Counted from the stretch's first letter, positions 1-8,924 are shown. The stretch: 64,000 nt of DNA from Ruegeria halocynthiae (GCF_000743705.1 NZ_JQEZ01000003.1:607123-671122); one strand, 5' to 3'. Notes: generated by a model not told the origin, from the letters alone. Numbers and translations: made by a program.

Positions 1-207
1 TATTTCTACAGCCGTGATCTGGCCCGCGTCTGGCGCGTGGCCGAGGCATTGGAATCGGGCATGGTCGGCATCAACACCGGCCTGATCTCAACCGAAGTCG
101 CCCCCTTCGGCGGCGTCAAACAATCGGGCCTGGGCCGTGAAGGCTCCAAATACGGCATCGATGACTTCCTCGAGATCAAGTACCTCTGCATGGGCGAAAT
201 CAAGTAA
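1..207 (+). CDS. gabD: Succinate-semialdehyde dehydrogenase (NAD(P)+), C-terminal fragment
   Basis: The window opens inside this gene; 68 codons remain, ending in TAA. The fragment carries the usual C-terminal signature of the aldehyde dehydrogenase superfamily: a GINTG turn, then [19 protein letters not shown], and a closing YLCMGEI typical of the GabD branch. The family oxidises succinate semialdehyde to succinate in the cytoplasm, the last step of GABA and 4-hydroxybutyrate catabolism. The catalytic cysteine and glutamate lie upstream of the window and cannot be checked. The carboxylesterase starts 29 bases downstream on the same strand, so the two may be co-transcribed. A related semialdehyde dehydrogenase remains possible. 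Confidence 0.85.
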   Translation, partial: YFYSRDLARVWRVAEALESGMVGINTGLISTEVAPFGGVKQSGLGREGSKYGIDDFLEIKYLCMGEIK

Positions 208-236
208 GTAAACAAAACAGGGAACTGAGCTTAGAT

Positions 237-1868
237 ATGTCGAAACTGAAAAAGATACTTCTGATCCTGGTTTCTGTTTTGGTGGTTTTGGGAGGCGTCG
301 GATACGGCGCCTTCCTGTACTTGACCACAACCCCATATGTTGAGGCGATGCCGCGCAACACCGTGACCCCGGACGAACCCGAGCTGGTGGCAAAGACCGC
401 CAATGGCGACGTTTTGGGCAAGCGCCTGGATAATGGTATCGTCCAATTCGGTGGCATTCCTATTGCCACCCCACCTGTTGGTGACCTGCGCTTTATGCCG
501 CCGCAGCCTTCTGCCAACTGGGACGGCGTGCTGGACACTCGCGAACAGGGGCCGCGCTGCATGCAACAGGACAATCTGTTTTTTGGCGTCTGGCCCGGTG
601 GTCAGTCCGAGGATTGTCTGTGGGTCAAAGTCAACACACCCGCGCTGGATGACAAAAAACGCCCGGTGATGGTTTGGATTCATGGCGGCGGCCTGACCCT
701 TGGCGGTGCAGGTGAACCCACATATGAAGGCGCGACCACAGCGGCACGCGGCGACGTCGTGCATGTTGGCGTTCAGTACCGCATGGGCACATTTGGCTTC
801 CTCGATCTGTCGCAGTTCGGGCCGGAGTTCGAACAATCGGCAGAGCTTGGTTTGCTGGACCAACTGCTGGCCCTGAAATGGGTACACGAAAATATCGAGG
901 CCTTTGGCGGTGATCCCGAAAATGTCACCATCTATGGTGAATCTGCCGGCTCGATTGCCGCAGCGCGTTTGGCAACCATGCCTGAATCCGAGGGCCTGTT
1001 TCACAAGATGATCCTCATGAGCGGTGCTTATACCCCCGGGGATACGAAAAAAGTGACCCAGGACGGGGCCAAATGGTTTGTCGAGGAGTTGGGCGCAACG
1101 TCTGTCGACGATATCCGAGCTCTCAGCGCAAAAGAGTTTCTGGCCGCGCAGAAAAAGCTGGAAGACTACGCCGTCACGCAGGGCGCACCCGACCTTATGG
1201 CATTGATTGAGTTCGAAGCCCCGACCGAAGGCGCAATCCGTAAGCTGGGCGAACGCGGCATCCCGCTGCTGCATGGGACAACCACAAACGAATATCACTT
1301 CTTCACACTGCTGGAAGACGATACCCCGACACGGGGCCGCGACATTGCCCATAAATATCTGGGTAACCTGCAAGGGCTTTCGGCTGAGGATATCGAAAAA
1401 CTCAAAGATATCACCGCGAGTTCCTTTCCTGACGAAGACGAACAGGACGTGTACCTGAACACGCTGACATGGGCGCTGATGGCGCACCCGCATGACCGGT
1501 TTCAGAAGATCGTGGCAGAAGCCGGTGCGCCGGTCTGGCAGTATAACTTCGATTGGAAATCGCCAGAGTTCCCCGAATTGGGAGCGTTTCACGCGCTTGA
1601 TCTGCCCTTTACCTTTGGCACGCTGGAAGACAACGCCATACTGGTTGGCAAGACCCCTCCGGCCGAGCTGAGCGAACGCTTTCAGGACGCGTTGATCGCC
1701 TTTGCCCGAACTGGTGATCCGAATGCCGACAGCCTGCCGGACTGGCCGCGTTATGACAGGGCCACCCGCCCCGTCATGCGCTTCGGCGACAAGGTGGATC
1801 TGATTACTGGTTTCAATCCATCTCTGGATGAGTTCTCGGAACGCTTTGAAAACGCGCTGCCCAACTGA
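237..1868 (+). CDS. Membrane-anchored type B carboxylesterase
   Basis: A 543-residue protein of the carboxylesterase/cholinesterase (alpha/beta hydrolase) family. Residues 5-29 form one hydrophobic segment after KK, so it is probably exported and kept at the inner membrane by an uncleaved anchor. The nucleophile elbow GESAG places the catalytic serine at Ser236; Glu352 (NEYHFF) and His452 (GAFHALD) complete the expected triad. The oxyanion motif HGGG follows VMVWI near residue 145. The family hydrolyses carboxylic esters; the substrate is not deducible. The start is the ATG after a purine-rich stretch. An inverted repeat just after the stop looks like its terminator. The TetR gene downstream on the same strand may regulate it. 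Confidence 0.9.
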   Translation: MSKLKKILLILVSVLVVLGGVGYGAFLYLTTTPYVEAMPRNTVTPDEPELVAKTANGDVLGKRLDNGIVQFGGIPIATPPVGDLRFMPPQPSANWDGVLDTREQGPRCMQQDNLFFGVWPGGQSEDCLWVKVNTPALDDKKRPVMVWIHGGGLTLGGAGEPTYEGATTAARGDVVHVGVQYRMGTFGFLDLSQFGPEFEQSAELGLLDQLLALKWVHENIEAFGGDPENVTIYGESAGSIAAARLATMPESEGLFHKMILMSGAYTPGDTKKVTQDGAKWFVEELGATSVDDIRALSAKEFLAAQKKLEDYAVTQGAPDLMALIEFEAPTEGAIRKLGERGIPLLHGTTTNEYHFFTLLEDDTPTRGRDIAHKYLGNLQGLSAEDIEKLKDITASSFPDEDEQDVYLNTLTWALMAHPHDRFQKIVAEAGAPVWQYNFDWKSPEFPELGAFHALDLPFTFGTLEDNAILVGKTPPAELSERFQDALIAFARTGDPNADSLPDWPRYDRATRPVMRFGDKVDLITGFNPSLDEFSERFENALPN

Positions 1869-1882
1869 CCGCTTAACAGCAT

Positions 1883-1910
1883 TGATCCACGTCCAAACGG
1901 ACGTGGATCA
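1883..1910 (+). terminator. Hairpin after carboxylesterase
   Basis: A perfect 12-base inverted repeat (TGATCCACGTCC and its complement) with a 4-base loop AAAC begins 14 bases after the esterase stop codon. No strong T-run follows, so termination may be only partial. Confidence 0.6.
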
Positions 1911-2065
1911 CTCAACTGTCAGTTTAGGTGTGTTAGGTACACACCGGATTGCAGGGAAACCCAACACGATGTACCACTGATGCGGCATTTGTGCGGGTCA
2001 TGGCGACCTTGATCGCCTTTCCGACACTTGCGCTGCCGTGTCAGACAAGTACGAGCTATATCGCA

Positions 2066-2692
2066 ATGGTTTCCAAGACTAAACGCAAGATCAAGGGCAG
2101 CACACATGCCAGCCCGGAAACCCGCCTGAAAGAGATTTTGGATGCCGCTGTGATCTGCTTCGCGCAGGATGGCTATAATGGCACTACGATTGATCAGATC
2201 GCCGCTGAAACCGGGCTGTCCAAAGGGTCGATCTATCGGTTCTTCAAATCCAAGGACGATATCCTGCTGGCGCTGCTGGATCAGTTGGAACGCGAGGCCA
2301 TTCAAAACAGCGAACGCCTGATCGCGCAGGACCTGGACCCGATTTCCCAAATCCGAACCCATTTACGAACCATGTTTGAGGTCAGCGAGGAATACGCCAG
2401 CCTGCAAAACCTGTGGCTTGAGATTTACAGCCACGATCAGGCCCGCGCCCGGTTGAAGACGATGATTGCCGAGGCCCGCCGGGACGTTATCGAAACCCTG
2501 CGCCCTTTGGCATCCTCAAAAGATGCCGAGGCGCAGCTGTCAGCGGTATCGGTTGTATTACTGTCATTTCACGAAGGGCTGCTGCTGCTGTCTACTTTGG
2601 AAGATCAGACCGATATGCTCAGCCGGTTTGATCAGGCCTGGCCGGTGTTGGAAACAATGCTAAAGCAGTATTTTCCCACTGCGGAATCCTGA
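2066..2692 (+). CDS. TetR/AcrR-family transcriptional regulator
   Basis: About 208 residues. The N-terminal helix-turn-helix is clear at roughly residues 38-60 (TIDQIAAETGLSKGSIYRFF), followed by KSKDDIL, the standard TetR DNA-binding arrangement. The C-terminal half is the variable ligand-binding and dimerisation domain and gives no ligand. The open frame extends upstream to a TTG at 1949 and an ATG at 2000, but that extra stretch is unlike the family, so the ATG 18 codons before the TetR domain was preferred; no strong ribosome-binding site settles it. It lies between the esterase and a second, convergent TetR gene. Confidence 0.88.
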   Translation: MVSKTKRKIKGSTHASPETRLKEILDAAVICFAQDGYNGTTIDQIAAETGLSKGSIYRFFKSKDDILLALLDQLEREAIQNSERLIAQDLDPISQIRTHLRTMFEVSEEYASLQNLWLEIYSHDQARARLKTMIAEARRDVIETLRPLASSKDAEAQLSAVSVVLLSFHEGLLLLSTLEDQTDMLSRFDQAWPVLETMLKQYFPTAES

Positions 2693-2704
2693 CCCTTTCA
2701 GCAA

Positions 2705-3298
2705 TTAACGCTTGTCACCACAAAGGGAATTGGCCAACTCATCCTGGATCAGCCCTAGGATTTGGTCCCTGTTGATCAATACTTTCCCCGAGATCTGAAA
2801 GTCGCTGAGGCTGGTGGACAGAGCCAACAGCTTCCAGGCCAGAAGATCAGGGGAGAATTTCGCGTTGCATCCAAGTCGGCTGTGATACGCCGTCAGAAAA
2901 GCGGCCAGTCTGCTTTGGGACTGGTTCACCGCCTCGGCGAATACAGCTCCAACTTGATCAGATCGCGTTGCTTCGTCAGCGGCACTGATCCAGACGCGCG
3001 CAATCAAGGCAGTGTCGCTTCCGCTATCCGGCACCAGCATTTGCAGCAACGCCTGATCCATTGGCAGATTCGCGATCAAACTGTCATATCGCGCAAACTC
3101 TGCATCGGCCATATGTTGCAGAGCTGCGCATTTCAGATCGGTCAGCGACGCAAAATTGTGGTGGATTGTGCCCGGCGCCGCGCCCAATTCTTGCGCAATG
3201 CCGCGCGTGGTCAAACCACCGAACCCAACCTGTGCGACTTGCCGCAGTGTCGCCTCAATGATCGCGATGCGGCGTTCTGATTTGGGCAGATAGCTCAT
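2705..3298 (-). CDS. TetR-family regulator, divergent from MATE exporter
   Basis: A 197-residue TetR protein resembling the BetI branch. The helix-turn-helix is at about residues 28-50 (TTRGIAQELGAAPGTIHHNF). It is transcribed away from the MATE exporter gene, and the 149-base gap between the two starts holds a near-perfect 22-base palindrome (3345-3366). This is the usual layout for a repressor that controls itself and a drug-efflux gene. Its stop lies 12 bases from the stop of the preceding TetR gene, convergent and without a clear hairpin. The inducer cannot be read from the sequence. Confidence 0.88.
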   Translation of the reverse strand: MSYLPKSERRIAIIEATLRQVAQVGFGGLTTRGIAQELGAAPGTIHHNFASLTDLKCAALQHMADAEFARYDSLIANLPMDQALLQMLVPDSGSDTALIARVWISAADEATRSDQVGAVFAEAVNQSQSRLAAFLTAYHSRLGCNAKFSPDLLAWKLLALSTSLSDFQISGKVLINRDQILGLIQDELANSLCGDKR

Positions 3299-3344
3299 GT
3301 CTGTCTTTTTCGTTGGATTCGGTTCACCCTATTGCATCAAGAGA

Positions 3345-3366
3345 AAATTGGCCATATGTCCAATTT
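3345..3366. promoter_or_regulatory. 22-bp palindromic operator candidate (TetR/MATE)
   Basis: AAATTGGCCATATGTCCAATTT-type dyad: 10 of 11 base pairs match about the centre TA at 3355-3356. It lies between the divergent TetR and MATE genes, the expected place for a TetR dimer site. It overlaps a second palindrome at 3364-3381. Confidence 0.6.
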
Positions 3367-3381
3367 GGGCGATTGCCCAAA
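3364..3381. promoter_or_regulatory. Second palindrome, TTTGGGC-N4-GCCCAAA
   Basis: Two perfect 7-base arms separated by GATT. It shares three bases with the 22-base dyad, so occupancy of the two could be mutually exclusive. It may be a second operator or a promoter-proximal hairpin. Confidence 0.45.
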
Positions 3382-3447
3382 ACTCGCCATGTAACCGATT
3401 TTGCAACCCGGCTTCCGCGTAACCCGGAACCCGATCAGGAGCACCCG

Positions 3448-4797
3448 ATGGCACATACCGCCGTAGACCATGCCATGACTTCCGGCCCATTGAACCGCGA
3501 GTTCACGCGCTTTGTCGTGCCGACGGTTGTGGGGATGCTGGCCGTGTCCTCGGCCGGGATCGTGGATGGTATCTTCGTGGGCAATTTCGTCGGGGCCACG
3601 GCACTGGCATCGGTGAACCTTGTGGTTCCGTTGCTGGCACTGGTCTTTGGCATTCTGATCATGCTGACAGTGGGGTCCGCCGTGATCGCCGGTAAGCTTT
3701 TGGGCGAAGGTCGGGTGCGTCGCGCCTCGGACGTGTTTACCAAGACAATCATCGTGGTACTGGCTTTCCTGATCGGTATGGCTGCGCTGACATTGTTGTT
3801 TCCGCAGCAGTTGGCCACGTTGCTGGGCGCGCGTGGCAGCACACTGCAGATGAGCGCCGATTACCTTTGGGTCATCGCCTGGTTTTTCCCCGCATTTGGT
3901 CTGGGTATTCTGGCCAATCAATTCGTCCGGGTCGATGGCCGGCCCGGTTTTGCCCTGTGGGGCATGGTCTGTATTTCCGGCGTGAATATCGCTCTGGACG
4001 CGCTGTTCATTGGATACTTGGGCTGGGGGATCAAAGGGGCTGCGCTGGCCACCGGCTTGGCCTACGCCTCGGGCGCGTTGGTATTGCTGTTCCACTTTCT
4101 GTCACCGCTGGCAAAGCTGGGCATCACGCGCCCGCTGGGGTCATGGCGGGTGATCTGGCGTGCGGTGATCAATGGGTTTTCCGAGTTCCTGAACGAGACT
4201 TCAAGCGGGTTGGTGATGTTCCTGTTCAACTGGATTCTGATGTTGCAACTGGGCGCGACCGGTGTGGCGGCATTCACTGTGGTCAGCTATCTTTTCTACA
4301 TCGGTGTATTGGTTTTCTACGGTGTTGGCGAAGGATTGACACCACTGGTCAGCGTGAATTTCGGGGCTGGCAAACAAGATCGCATCCTTGCCTTTCTGGC
4401 GCGCGGTGTCGGGTTGAACCTGGTGATCGGCCTGATCCTTGCACTGACATTGCTGATCGGGTCAGAACATCTGGTTGGAATGTTCCTGGACGGCGATGAG
4501 CATGAGACCATTGCCCTTGCCCGTTCGATGATCGCAATTATCTGGCCCGCCTTCCTGTTCAGCGGGATCAGCATCGCCTTGTCTGGCTATTTCACCGGTA
4601 TGCATTGCGCACGCCAATCCGCGCTGATTGCACTGTGCCGGTCGCTGTTGTTCCCGGTGGTGCTGATCGGTCTGTTCTGGAGCTTGTTTGGCCATATGGG
4701 GGCGTTCTATGCCCTGCCCGTGGCCGAGGCGCTGACCTTTTTGCTGGCCATCGTGCTGTACCGCAAACAAAGATATCAGGCCGTAATTCCGGCCTGA
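3448..4797 (+). CDS. MATE-family efflux transporter
   Basis: A 449-residue protein with about 12 hydrophobic segments and the duplicated MATE layout, with MATE-like stretches near the start (FVVPTVVGM...GIVDGIFVG) and in the second half (NETSSGLVMFLFNW). MATE proteins export cationic drugs or metabolites using a Na+ or H+ gradient. The ATG at 3448 was chosen because AGGA lies 7 bases upstream and the resulting length is normal; the open frame upstream of it covers the operator. The divergent TetR gene and palindromes suggest repressor control. The stop codon lies inside a strong hairpin. Confidence 0.9.
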   Translation: MAHTAVDHAMTSGPLNREFTRFVVPTVVGMLAVSSAGIVDGIFVGNFVGATALASVNLVVPLLALVFGILIMLTVGSAVIAGKLLGEGRVRRASDVFTKTIIVVLAFLIGMAALTLLFPQQLATLLGARGSTLQMSADYLWVIAWFFPAFGLGILANQFVRVDGRPGFALWGMVCISGVNIALDALFIGYLGWGIKGAALATGLAYASGALVLLFHFLSPLAKLGITRPLGSWRVIWRAVINGFSEFLNETSSGLVMFLFNWILMLQLGATGVAAFTVVSYLFYIGVLVFYGVGEGLTPLVSVNFGAGKQDRILAFLARGVGLNLVIGLILALTLLIGSEHLVGMFLDGDEHETIALARSMIAIIWPAFLFSGISIALSGYFTGMHCARQSALIALCRSLLFPVVLIGLFWSLFGHMGAFYALPVAEALTFLLAIVLYRKQRYQAVIPA

Positions 4798-4801
4798 TAT
4801 C
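4772..4801. terminator. Bidirectional hairpin spanning the MATE stop codon
   Basis: An 11-base perfect stem (GATATCAGGCC / GGCCTGATATC) with an 8-base loop. It includes the last codons of the MATE gene and lies just beyond the convergent lyase gene, so it could serve both transcripts. Confidence 0.55.
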
Positions 4802-4809
4802 CAATCGTT

Positions 4810-5913
4810 TCAGTGGCCTTTATGGGCCGAGATACCCGTGGCCTGCGTCGTTGCCGCCATGACTTGCTGATCAATCACAAGATCGTCGAACATCCGTTCG
4901 ACCCATGACAGCGCGCCAGAGGTCAGCAGGAAGGTTTCGGGTACAACGATCCATTCCGCGACCCAGACACCGCCCGAGCGTTCGTGCTGATGCAGCGCCA
5001 ACTCTCCGATCTGCTCAGATCGCTGACGGCCCAGACGGGCCACAGCTTCGCCAAACTCAGAAGCGCGCTGGTTCTTCTTGTGGGCCATAGCCGAGGACGC
5101 GCCCTTGCCTTGTTGGGGACGTTCATAAACCTCACCGATATCCGAGGAGGACAGCAGGTTCACGTTATGCGCCAGTTTGCACAATGTCCCGCACAACGCG
5201 CCCAGACCGGTTACGATATCAACCACCCCGTCCCGGGCATTTTGCCAGTGCGGCTCGACCGTATTCAGGCCCAGGGCCGCCGCGACGGATCGTTTGACCT
5301 GTTGGCCATCGCCGTTGGCATAGGCCTGCAAATCACCCACCGGGCCACCGATCTGAACGTTCAGGCCACGCCCGGCAGCGTCTGACAAAGCGGCAAGGCG
5401 GCGTTCAAGCTCTGACTTCCAAACCTGCAGCTTGGTTTCTAACCGGATCGGAACGGCGTGTTGCCCATTGGTACGCCCGATCATCACGGTGCTGCCATAA
5501 AGCTGGGTATGGCGATCCAAGCCTTCGATGATCCGGTCGACACTGGTCTGCACCTCTTCCAATCCCAGCCGCATCTGCAGGGCCATGGCTGTGTCCATGA
5601 TGTCCTGCGTTGTAGCCCGGAAATGAACGTGCTCACCCTGTTCGTCCGCAAGCGTCCTAAGCTGCCGGACCAACCCGACAATCGGGCGGCCGACCAGGAT
5701 CATCTGTTCATGCAACTGGCTGAGGTTAAGATCCTGTACGGAAATCCCTTCCAGCGCCCGCGCCGCCGCGTCCGGGATCAACCCGGCTGAGGCTTGCGCG
5801 CGTGCCAGTGTCTGTTCCACCTTCAGCCAGGCCGATATGGTCGCATGTTCCGACCATATCGCGCGCATATCCGCGCTGGAAAAGCAGCCACGATAGAGGC
5901 TGGACTCAAGCAT
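4810..5913 (-). CDS. Fumarase/aspartase-superfamily lyase, PcaB-like
   Basis: A 367-residue all-helical lyase of the superfamily holding 3-carboxy-cis,cis-muconate cycloisomerase, adenylosuccinate lyase and fumarase. Recognisable parts are FRATTQDIMDT (98-108), GRTNGQHAVPI (146-156) and the mobile-loop signature GKGASSAMAHKKNQ (269-282) with catalytic-serine candidate Ser273. That signature is atypical: the usual S-x-M-P-x-K-x-N-P has both prolines replaced (MAHKKNQ). The protein is shorter than PcaB (about 450). It is the last gene of the TctC-TctB-TctA operon and overlaps tctA by 8 bases, so it should act on the imported polycarboxylate or a derivative. No other protocatechuate-pathway gene is present, so PcaB function is doubtful. 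Confidence 0.8.
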   Translation of the reverse strand: MLESSLYRGCFSSADMRAIWSEHATISAWLKVEQTLARAQASAGLIPDAAARALEGISVQDLNLSQLHEQMILVGRPIVGLVRQLRTLADEQGEHVHFRATTQDIMDTAMALQMRLGLEEVQTSVDRIIEGLDRHTQLYGSTVMIGRTNGQHAVPIRLETKLQVWKSELERRLAALSDAAGRGLNVQIGGPVGDLQAYANGDGQQVKRSVAAALGLNTVEPHWQNARDGVVDIVTGLGALCGTLCKLAHNVNLLSSSDIGEVYERPQQGKGASSAMAHKKNQRASEFGEAVARLGRQRSEQIGELALHQHERSGGVWVAEWIVVPETFLLTSGALSWVERMFDDLVIDQQVMAATTQATGISAHKGH

Positions 5914-7420
5914 CGCCCAGACCTCCCTGTGCCAGTTTACGCTCCTTCATGATGCCACGAATGCGGAAAGCGATGGCACCAACACCCAAGATCAGGAAAC
6001 CCAGCGCAATCGGGCGCTCGACAAAGATCAGCGCGCCGCCGTCGGACATCAGCAAGGACTGGCGGAATGTCTCTTCCGCGCCTTTTGCCAGCACGAAGGA
6101 AATCACGAAGGCCGCGATGTTGAAGTCAAACTTGCGCATCAGCCAACCGGCAAAACCCGCACAGGTCATCACGGTGACGTCAAACATCGACCCGCGTGCC
6201 GAATAGGCGGCGACAAATGCAGTCATGAAGATCAGCGGATACAGCACATTGGTCGGGATCTTCAGGATCAGCCGAGCCACCTGCGTGGCACCGAAGTACC
6301 CGATCACACCATAGGCGATGATCCCCAGCATACCGCAGGCGAACAGCTTATAGACCAGTTCCTTATCGGTCAGGAACAGCGTCGGGCCGACCTGAATGCC
6401 GTGGATCAGGAACACGCCCAGCAGGATCGCACCGATGGTGGAGCCGGGAATGCCCAGCGTCAGTAGCGGTGCCATCGACGGGCCGGACACGGCGTTGTTG
6501 GCGGCCTCGGGCGCTGCGACACCTTCCAGCGCACCTTTGCCCCATTGTTCGGGGTTCGTCGCGCGGCGTTTGCCTTCACCGTATGAGATAAAAGCCGCAA
6601 TCGCCGAACCCAGACCCGGCAACACGCCGATGCCTGCGCCGATGAACCCGCCACGGACGGCGTGGGGCAGACAGGGTTTATATTCCTCCCACGTCAGATC
6701 GTTGCCGTCAGCCGAGCTTTCGTTTTCCTTGGTCTCACCGCTTGCCTTGCGGCGTTCTTCCAACTGGGCAAACACCTCACCCAGAACAAAGACACCGATC
6801 ATCAGCGGCACCAGACCGATGCCGTTGGACAGGTCGAATGAGCCAAAAGTATAGCGTTCTTCGCTAGAGATCGGGTCCAGCCCAACCATGGCCACCAGAA
6901 TACCCATCAGCGCCGAGGCCAGACCTTTGACGATGGACTTGCCAATAACCGAACCGATAACCACGAAGGCCGCGAAGTAGATGGCAAACGTCTCTGGCGG
7001 GCCCAGCTTCAGGGCGATGGCGGCGATGAAACCCACACCGACGACCAACATGATATCCCCCATCAGATCACCGATAACGGATGAAATGGTGGCGACCTTC
7101 ATCGCTTTGCCCGCCTTGCCGGATTTGGCCAACGGATAGCCGTCGATCTGCGTGGCTGCGCTGGCAGCAGTGCCAGGCGTATTGAACAGGATCGCGGCAA
7201 TTGAGCCGCCATAGCGCCCGGATTTACCGATCACATACAGAAAGGCCAGCGCGAACAGGGGGGACATGTAGAATGTAATCGGCAGCAGCATCGCAATGGC
7301 CGCCGAGGCCGTCAGGCCGGGCGTCGCGCCAACGATCATGCCAACAGCGGCGGCCAGGACGATGGCGAACAGCAACATCGGGTCGGTGATCACCGAAAGA
7401 AGGGCGGGAAAAATTTCCAT
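5906..7420 (-). CDS. tctA: TTT transporter large permease subunit TctA (locus 1)
   Basis: A 504-residue polytopic membrane protein. It has the TctA family landmarks: an N-terminal GATPGLTASAAIAMLLP loop, YGGSIAAILFNTPGTAASAAT, and the second-half repeat PGLGSAIAAFISYGEG...APEAANNAV. TctA is the 10-12 helix permease of the tripartite tricarboxylate transporter; it works with small subunit TctB and periplasmic binding protein TctC to take up tricarboxylates or other organic anions at the expense of an ion gradient. It follows tctB by 6 bases and overlaps the lyase, indicating one operon. Confidence 0.93.
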   Translation of the reverse strand: MEIFPALLSVITDPMLLFAIVLAAAVGMIVGATPGLTASAAIAMLLPITFYMSPLFALAFLYVIGKSGRYGGSIAAILFNTPGTAASAATQIDGYPLAKSGKAGKAMKVATISSVIGDLMGDIMLVVGVGFIAAIALKLGPPETFAIYFAAFVVIGSVIGKSIVKGLASALMGILVAMVGLDPISSEERYTFGSFDLSNGIGLVPLMIGVFVLGEVFAQLEERRKASGETKENESSADGNDLTWEEYKPCLPHAVRGGFIGAGIGVLPGLGSAIAAFISYGEGKRRATNPEQWGKGALEGVAAPEAANNAVSGPSMAPLLTLGIPGSTIGAILLGVFLIHGIQVGPTLFLTDKELVYKLFACGMLGIIAYGVIGYFGATQVARLILKIPTNVLYPLIFMTAFVAAYSARGSMFDVTVMTCAGFAGWLMRKFDFNIAAFVISFVLAKGAEETFRQSLLMSDGGALIFVERPIALGFLILGVGAIAFRIRGIMKERKLAQGGLGDA

Positions 7421-7426
7421 AACGTA

Positions 7427-7894
7427 TTACCCCTGTATCCAGCTGAGAAGGTCGAACACTTCGCCATAGGGCGGAAAGACGCCAAGCAGCACGAAAAAGA
7501 TGACATGGAAAACCAGCGGGCAGATCACCATGGATACTGCCAATCCGATCCAGCTGCGCACGCCGAATATATACAGCACGATCGGGGCCACGATCGCTGT
7601 CGGCAGCAGATAGCCAAACCAACGGAAAGACTGCTGATAGATCAATGCGATGATGAACAGCCCAACAATCTGAAGCGTCACGGCGCTATCGGAACTGGTG
7701 GGCGCGGGTCCCGCGGGCTGGCGCGATGCCCCCACAAGCAGGAGGATCGACAACCCCAGCAAAGCTACGGACGCGGCAAAGGGCACAATTCCTGCCCAGG
7801 TGTCTCCGGGTGAGGCAGCCGGCACCTGCCAGGCCCCCCAGATGGCCACAAGTGAAATGGCCGCTAGCACCAGACCTTCGGCATAGGCGCGCAT
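7427..7894 (-). CDS. tctB: TTT transporter small permease subunit TctB (locus 1)
   Basis: About 155 residues with four predicted membrane segments (near residues 5-25, 35-55, 75-105, 120-145), matching the TctB family in length and topology. The ATG at 7894 is preceded directly by the strong ribosome-binding site GGAGGAAG; the longer open frame to 7948 would run into the attenuator hairpin downstream of tctC and was rejected. TctB pairs with TctA in the inner membrane. It is poorly conserved across the family, so the call leans on position between tctC and tctA. Confidence 0.88.
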   Translation of the reverse strand: MRAYAEGLVLAAISLVAIWGAWQVPAASPGDTWAGIVPFAASVALLGLSILLLVGASRQPAGPAPTSSDSAVTLQIVGLFIIALIYQQSFRWFGYLLPTAIVAPIVLYIFGVRSWIGLAVSMVICPLVFHVIFFVLLGVFPPYGEVFDLLSWIQG

Positions 7895-7923
7895 GTCTTC
7901 CTCCCTGAATAATGCGTAGACGG

Positions 7924-7959
7924 AAAAAGGCCGGGGGCGTACAGCCACCCGGCCTTTTC
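7924..7959 (-). terminator. Intrinsic terminator/attenuator between tctC and tctB
   Basis: On the minus strand, AAAAGGCCGGG and CCCGGCCTTTTT form an 11-base stem followed by a T-run: a textbook intrinsic terminator lying inside the operon, just after tctC. It would let the binding protein be made in excess of the permease. Confidence 0.75.
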
Positions 7960-7964
7960 AGATT

Positions 7965-8924
7965 TTAGTTGGTCAGGCTGTCAACCAGCGGTGCCGCGTC
8001 TTCTTTCATCGACGACAGGGTTGCCTTGGCATCCGCACCGTTCTGAAAGACCGGGCCGGTCCCGCGAGACGCCAGCAATTCGGCGAATTCAGGCTTGGAT
8101 GCAATCTGCTCAAGCGCGGATTCCATGGCCGCGACGACCTCGGCCGGTGTGTCCTTCGGGGCGAACACGATTACTGGCGAGGATACGGCGGCAAACGGAA
8201 TGCCCAGTTCACCAAAGGCGGGAACTTCGGTCATGATGCCGTCGCGTTCCTGGCTGTTGACGGCCAGTGCGCGCAGTTGGTCTTCGAAACCTGCAAGCTG
8301 CTGAACACCCAGGAAACCAAAGTCGGCCTGTTCACCGATCAGCGCGGCACGGGTCGGCCCGCCCCCTTTGAACGGAACGTCCTGTGCTTCGATGCCGTTA
8401 TTGGCCAGGAAGCCCATACCGCCGACATGGTGGAAACCACCGCGACCCGAATGCGCCCAACGCAGCGAACCCGGATCGGCCTTGGCCGCATCAATCACAT
8501 CCTGAACCGACTGGAACGGGCTGTCCTTGGGGACCATCAGCGAGGTTTGCAGCTGACCGACCTGTGCCACGAATTCAAAGCTGTCCAGCGCGTCGATATC
8601 AGTATCGCGCGTCATGGTGGACAGCAGGAACGAGCCGCCCGAGGTCATCATCATGGTATAGCCATCGGGGCGTGCGCCCACGACCGAGTTGGCGCCATTC
8701 AAGCCACCCGAGCCGGGCTTGTTCACAACAACGACCGGAACATCCAGAATGCCTTCGGCTGCCGCCGAGATGGCGCGGGCATAGGCATCCGTGCCGCCAC
8801 CGGCCTTATATGGCACAACCAGATTGATCGGGCGCTTGGGCCATTCGGCCGCAAAGCTTGCTGTTGCTGTTGCTGCAACGGCGAATGCCGCAATTGCGGT
8901 GCTAAGAATAGTACGACGCTTCAT
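7965..8924 (-). CDS. tctC: TTT periplasmic substrate-binding protein TctC (locus 1)
   Basis: A 319-residue Bug/TctC protein. Residues 1-25 are a Sec signal peptide ending ASFA before AEWP. The mature protein begins with the family landmark PINLVVPYKAGGGTDAYAR, followed by VVVNKPGSGGLNG and the GARPDGYTMM stretch. TctC binds the organic anion in the periplasm and delivers it to TctA-TctB. The ATG follows GGGAGGA. It is the first gene of the operon ahead of an attenuator, divergent from a LysR gene. The ligand is unknown; the downstream lyase suggests a polycarboxylate. Confidence 0.92.
   Translation of the reverse strand: MKRRTILSTAIAAFAVAATATASFAAEWPKRPINLVVPYKAGGGTDAYARAISAAAEGILDVPVVVVNKPGSGGLNGANSVVGARPDGYTMMMTSGGSFLLSTMTRDTDIDALDSFEFVAQVGQLQTSLMVPKDSPFQSVQDVIDAAKADPGSLRWAHSGRGGFHHVGGMGFLANNGIEAQDVPFKGGGPTRAALIGEQADFGFLGVQQLAGFEDQLRALAVNSQERDGIMTEVPAFGELGIPFAAVSSPVIVFAPKDTPAEVVAAMESALEQIASKPEFAELLASRGTGPVFQNGADAKATLSSMKEDAAPLVDSLTN

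Noticed and set aside
231-1592. Long minus-strand open frame (453 codons) opposite the carboxylesterase
   Set aside because: It is the shadow of a well-supported esterase with a complete catalytic triad; the antisense product has no recognised motifs and is rich in cysteine and histidine.
4810-5913. Assignment of the lyase as true pcaB
   Set aside because: Short length, altered signature and no protocatechuate-pathway neighbours.
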